From Nitrospira sp. (GTDB lineage Bacteria; Nitrospirota; Nitrospiria; Nitrospirales; Nitrospiraceae), in NCBI GenBank assembly GCA_022226955.1, contig CP092079.1:3458282-3522281 (forward strand): a stretch of DNA of 64,000 nucleotides, written 5' to 3'. Shown in pieces: positions 61,044 to 64,000 of this stretch. The number at the start of each line of letters is the position of its first letter. Positions within the stretch are counted from its first letter, which is position 1. The position numbers were made by a program, and so were the translations under genes. The notes under the pieces were generated by a model, which was not told the origin of the DNA, made no database searches, and saw nothing but the letters and a program-made list of their open reading frames with translations.

Positions 61044-61412
61044 ATGCCCCGCGCAAAAGGTGGACCGAAAACAAGAGCGAGACGGAAAAAGCGGCTGAAG
61101 CTAGCGAAGGGACAGTACGGCGCCAAGAGCCGGTTGTTCCGCTCGGCCACAGAATCGGTTGATAAAGGACAGCAGTATGCCTATGACGGACGGAAGAATC
61201 GGAAACGGGACTTCCGCCGCTTGTGGATCGCGCGTATCAGCGCCGCCGTCCGGGCTCAGGGACTAACCTACGGCCGGTTCATCAACGCCCTCAAAAAAGC
61301 GGAGATCCTCTTGGATCGCAAAGTCCTTTCCGATATGGCAATCAAGGACGCCGCTGGCTTCGAGAAGCTGTGCGGCCTGGCCAAGCAACACATGACGCCA
61401 GTCGCGGCATAA
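61044..61412 (+). CDS. rplT: 50S ribosomal protein L20
   Basis: A 122-residue ribosomal protein that also represses its own operon in several bacteria. The sequence MPRAKGGPKTRARRKKRLKLA, AKSRLFRSATESV and RDFRRLWIARISAAVRAQG is characteristic. AAAGGAG precedes the start. Last gene of the thrS-infC-rpmI-rplT operon, followed by a strong terminator. Confidence 0.97.
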   Translation: MPRAKGGPKTRARRKKRLKLAKGQYGAKSRLFRSATESVDKGQQYAYDGRKNRKRDFRRLWIARISAAVRAQGLTYGRFINALKKAEILLDRKVLSDMAIKDAAGFEKLCGLAKQHMTPVAA

Positions 61413-61450
61413 GCTCTGAAACTCGACACAGAATAGCTCATGACATATGA

Positions 61451-61492
61451 AAGGGGGGGCAACAACTAGGTTGTTGCCCCCCCTTTTTATTT
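61451..61492 (+). terminator. Strong intrinsic terminator after rplT
   Basis: A perfect 14-bp stem, 61453-61466 with 61470-61483, closes the loop TAG and is followed by TTTTTATTT. It is the clearest terminator in the window. Confidence 0.95.
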
Positions 61493-62127
61493 GAGCCAGC
61501 TACTTATCTCTATCTTCTACCTCGACTCCGATTCGTACGCGACCAGGACCTATCACCACAAAGCTAACCGTCAATTTATCATCATACCTCTGCAACCAGA
61601 CCAGTTACAGTTTGTGGCAATGCCGTCCTCACATGTGCAGCCTCGCATACCGCATCGATGTGGCCACTTCTCCAATATCGCACATCGGTACAGAGGTACT
61701 CTAGTCGGCATCACTCTCTCAAATTCAGCTCCCGTTATCTTTTGAGAAGAGACCGGTGGAGACGATGAGAGGTGGGACATGCGATCAGATAAGAGCACAT
61801 ACAGGTAGGCGCGCAGAGGGTTATTGAAGAGCCAGCGGCAGCTCGAACAGAAATCAATAGATCCGTCCATCCGCTCGAAGCATGGTCCGGTGGTCTGCCG
61901 AGCGACCGCCACCAGCAAAAAAATCCCGACCCATTTGATTTGCTCGAAGCCCGGCCCAATATCGCACACAACAAGCAGCCCAGGTGGCTTGATTTCTGGG
62001 GGACACTACAACCGTCCTACCCTACATGGAATTAGAACCATTGCTCAGTAATCCATCACTCCCTCCTGCAAATCAATAGCACTTTGTGACTCCTTAGCTC
62101 CGTAGATAGGCCCTCTAAAGCAGGTGT
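61493..62127. other. Gene-poor, lower-GC stretch with an uncertain minus-strand frame
   Basis: About 630 bases without a confident gene. On the minus strand a 132-residue frame (61571-61969, GTG start) is rich in Cys (FCSSCRWLF, RCGMRGCTCEDG, NCNWSGCRG) and lacks a ribosome site or known family. It may be a decayed gene, or chance. Base composition is visibly lower in GC than the operons to the left. A GGGGGACACT sequence near 61998 resembles an insertion-element end, without a detected partner. Confidence 0.35.
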
Positions 62128-63807
62128 TTAGGCCAGGAGCATGACTGTAACTAGAACGACCGTCAAAATAGTTGTGACCATCACCGTCATTGTCGAGGTG
62201 AAGCCAGCTGTAGCAATTGAGATGTAAGCCGCAACCGCGATGGCCACCAGAACTAAGGTAAGAAATCGATAAAAATAGCGACGTAGGCGACGAGGCTTCG
62301 AGCTAAGTGGCTTCGTTGCTTGCCACGACTCCCCCGTGAGTACGAACTCTGCAATCTCCACGTGATGTTTAGGATTGAGTGCGGATGAATGATCCCCATC
62401 GTGAAACTGGTTGTTTATAACCTTGTAGGAGCCGAGTCGTGGGCTGCGGACTAACGGCCCAGAGAACCCACTGACTCCGGCTGTCCCAAGATCTCCGCGA
62501 TAGAATACAGGGACAAGACTAAGCCACCAACACAGAGCTCCAACTGGCCAATCCCTACTCGCACAGTCATTCCGCACCTTTTCAAACTGAGATGAGATAT
62601 CTTGCCAAGGGAAATTAGAGTTGCGAACACACCCTGCCAAGTAAATGTTTTTCCAGCACAGAAATGGATTCTTCTGCATCGCCCACGTTAATGCATACGT
62701 ACCATTGCTATGCGCTATGGCAGAGAATATAGCTTCTGGATATCGGACTTTGTATTGAACGTATTGATCAAGGATCGCTCGACCACATCTCCTACGTGCC
62801 ACTGGGAACAAAAATTGTAGTGCCGTAAAGTAGCCGTACGAAATCGAGACCACTTCAACAGAGGACCTGCCGTGGCTTGCCTTCTCAAGGATCGTCCGCG
62901 CTAGATCTTCGTGCCACTCTGCAAAATCTCGTATTCCATGAACTAAAAAAACCAGGTGTTTTGGTGCATTAGCAGCAGTTGGGGGAAGCGGAGGTGCTGG
63001 CTGCCGAACAGCCTTTTGAAGTGCAGTCAGTAGTTCTGGCCGAATCTCAGCCACTCGCTTGGACCTGAGGAGAGCTATTTCGCTATGACCAAGACCACTC
63101 ATCTGGATAACATCAGATTTTCGTGAGTAGGTTATGTCCACGCTATCATGCGGTCCAACTAGTCCGTCTTGTGTTCCCCGAATTTGAATGGTGAGAGGCA
63201 GATCAAGTGGTGGCGTGCCTTGCGTGACCCATTCCATCCGTAAATTTGTGACCCAAACAGAACCTCGTAGGCCTGCTAATCCAAGGTGACCCGGGCGAAT
63301 TCTTCTAGGAAGCCATTGCCAGAAACCAAGAAATCCAGCAATATATTTGTACCCTCGCTTGTGCGGTTCAAATCCACGATTCGCCCCTGCCAAGAGGATT
63401 GCTCGATCAACGCGGTCCACCCATGGGACCTTACGCGCAGGTCTGGTATTCATGAGGAGGGCCTGTCGCAGGAGTAATGCTCCAAAACTATGTCCGACCA
63501 AGTAGATTGACTTTCCAGTTTTGTCTCCTTTAATTCTTTTGCCAATTTCCTCCTCAAGCTCACTGGAGATTTCCTCGGGATCTTCGCTCGACCAATAGGT
63601 TCCCACATAAGAAAATGTAAATAGTTCGCATTGGGGGAAAACATCTCTCAACAGACTCTCTATCGGTTCATAGTGCCGGGGATTTCTCCATAATGGGTGG
63701 AGACCTGGAACGAAAACGACAAGATCGTTTGGTTTTGGTCCGGAGGATATTGCGGCAGCAATCTGTTCGGACGACTGCTCCGTTGTTGTCGTACTCAGGT
63801 CATCCAT
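62128..63807 (-). CDS. Tandem alpha/beta-hydrolase protein with C-terminal membrane segments
   Basis: A 559-residue protein. The first hydrolase domain (about 25-270) has VPGLHPLW, the nucleophile elbow GHSFG (Ser107), Asp214 in GTQDGLVG and His241 in GLGHSE, a complete triad. The second (about 283-490) opens with VFLVHGIRDFAEWH, has the elbow AHSNG (Ser367) and a late HDGDH. Two transmembrane segments lie at 516-536 and 541-559. Start at 63807 (MDDLSTTTTE) follows GGAG eight bases upstream; the open frame continues to the edge, but the extra 64 residues look non-coding. Substrate unknown; lipid or ester cleavage at the membrane is likely. Confidence 0.75.
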   Translation of the reverse strand: MDDLSTTTTEQSSEQIAAAISSGPKPNDLVVFVPGLHPLWRNPRHYEPIESLLRDVFPQCELFTFSYVGTYWSSEDPEEISSELEEEIGKRIKGDKTGKSIYLVGHSFGALLLRQALLMNTRPARKVPWVDRVDRAILLAGANRGFEPHKRGYKYIAGFLGFWQWLPRRIRPGHLGLAGLRGSVWVTNLRMEWVTQGTPPLDLPLTIQIRGTQDGLVGPHDSVDITYSRKSDVIQMSGLGHSEIALLRSKRVAEIRPELLTALQKAVRQPAPPLPPTAANAPKHLVFLVHGIRDFAEWHEDLARTILEKASHGRSSVEVVSISYGYFTALQFLFPVARRRCGRAILDQYVQYKVRYPEAIFSAIAHSNGTYALTWAMQKNPFLCWKNIYLAGCVRNSNFPWQDISSQFEKVRNDCASRDWPVGALCWWLSLVPVFYRGDLGTAGVSGFSGPLVRSPRLGSYKVINNQFHDGDHSSALNPKHHVEIAEFVLTGESWQATKPLSSKPRRLRRYFYRFLTLVLVAIAVAAYISIATAGFTSTMTVMVTTILTVVLVTVMLLA

Positions 63808-64000
63808 AGCTGGTTCTCCGTCACCTCGGAATGTGATCAAAAGAAAGCTCTTCCCTTCTAACTTGCTGCTTCTGCCATTTAAGCCGTGGTAGCGGTAAAA
63901 GCATGGAGTATTCAGGCAGACACATTGCAGTTGCCCTTGCGACTCATGCTGGCAATGACGCCGCGACGCGCTAACAGCGTCTGATGCAGACTCACTCAAT

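Noticed and set aside
63808-63999. N-terminal extension of the double hydrolase to the window edge
   Set aside because: The extra 64 residues are Cys/Ser-rich with no domain pattern, and a ribosome site supports the start at 63807.

Overview
The window looks like a chromosomal segment of a moderately GC-rich, diderm (Gram-negative type) bacterium, most probably a Nitrospira-like member of the Nitrospirota. This is an inference. It rests on gene order (an arg-lys cluster with a small lipoprotein, a pheA-hisC-aroF-tyrA-aroA-cmk-plsC-rpsA-sppA-IHF run), on two PCP_red-repeat proteins in an apparently non-photosynthetic genome, on a large sulfite-reductase/TusA fusion, and on recall of a palindromic intergenic element of the type found between cysD and cysN here. 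No nitrification genes fall inside the window, so lineage cannot be fixed. Outer-membrane features (Pal, a predicted beta-barrel, an LptM-like lipoprotein) support a diderm cell.

Layout, left to right. (1) The left edge carries the 3' end of an IS3-family transposase. (2) 0.3-8.5 kb, minus strand: argD-argF-argG-argH-(LptM-like lipoprotein)-lysA-dapA-dapB, a tightly packed arginine plus lysine/diaminopimelate operon. (3) 8.7-19.4 kb: short mixed-strand units, namely zinc-ribbon proteins, gpmA, a small beta-barrel protein, a metallopeptidase/ATP-grasp ligase pair, ttcA, msrA, a PilZ protein, Pal, three small genes (53, 46 and 55 codons of protein) and tRNA-Arg(TCG). (4) 19.4-22.5 kb, minus: trmI-SDR-aroE-aroK. 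(5) 22.9-28.9 kb, plus: a sigma-70 factor, then an HtrA-like protease, lipB, glutamate dehydrogenase and small proteins. (6) 29-32.3 kb: a D,D-carboxypeptidase, two small proteins and an FG-GAP lipoprotein.

(7) 32.4-43.3 kb, minus: pheA, hisC, aroF, tyrA, aroA, cmk, plsC, rpsA, sppA, an IHF/HU gene and a four-repeat PCP_red protein. This joins phenylalanine/tyrosine synthesis to nucleotide, lipid and translation functions. (8) 43.5-46.4 kb, minus: yebC-ruvA-(Cys-rich secreted protein)-ruvB. (9) 46.5-49.1 kb, minus: mrp, a zinc-ribbon/PCP_red protein and a His-rich membrane protein. (10) 49.2-56.9 kb, minus: assimilatory sulfate reduction, reading rrf2 regulator, sulfite reductase-TusA fusion, cysH, a TrpD-like protein, cysD and cysN(C). 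A promoter and a palindromic candidate operator lie directly in front of the regulator. (11) 57.0-61.5 kb, plus: a Fis-like regulator, HU, tRNA-Val(GAC), then thrS-infC-rpmI-rplT ending in a strong terminator. infC appears to start at ATC. (12) From 61.5 kb the sequence reads as lower in GC and holds decayed or unrecognised DNA plus one large two-domain alpha/beta-hydrolase with C-terminal membrane segments, probably acquired DNA.

Points most worth a second look: the Rrf2-controlled sulfur operon with a degenerate APS-kinase domain beside an APS-type CysH, a TrpD-like gene and a sulfite reductase whose two halves both carry Cys clusters; the 125-nt imperfect palindrome inside that operon; the PCP_red repeat proteins; the metallopeptidase/ATP-grasp pair; the two-gene zinc-ribbon/membrane-peptide unit; and the double hydrolase at the right edge. 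All functions come from reading motifs; no database search was possible.
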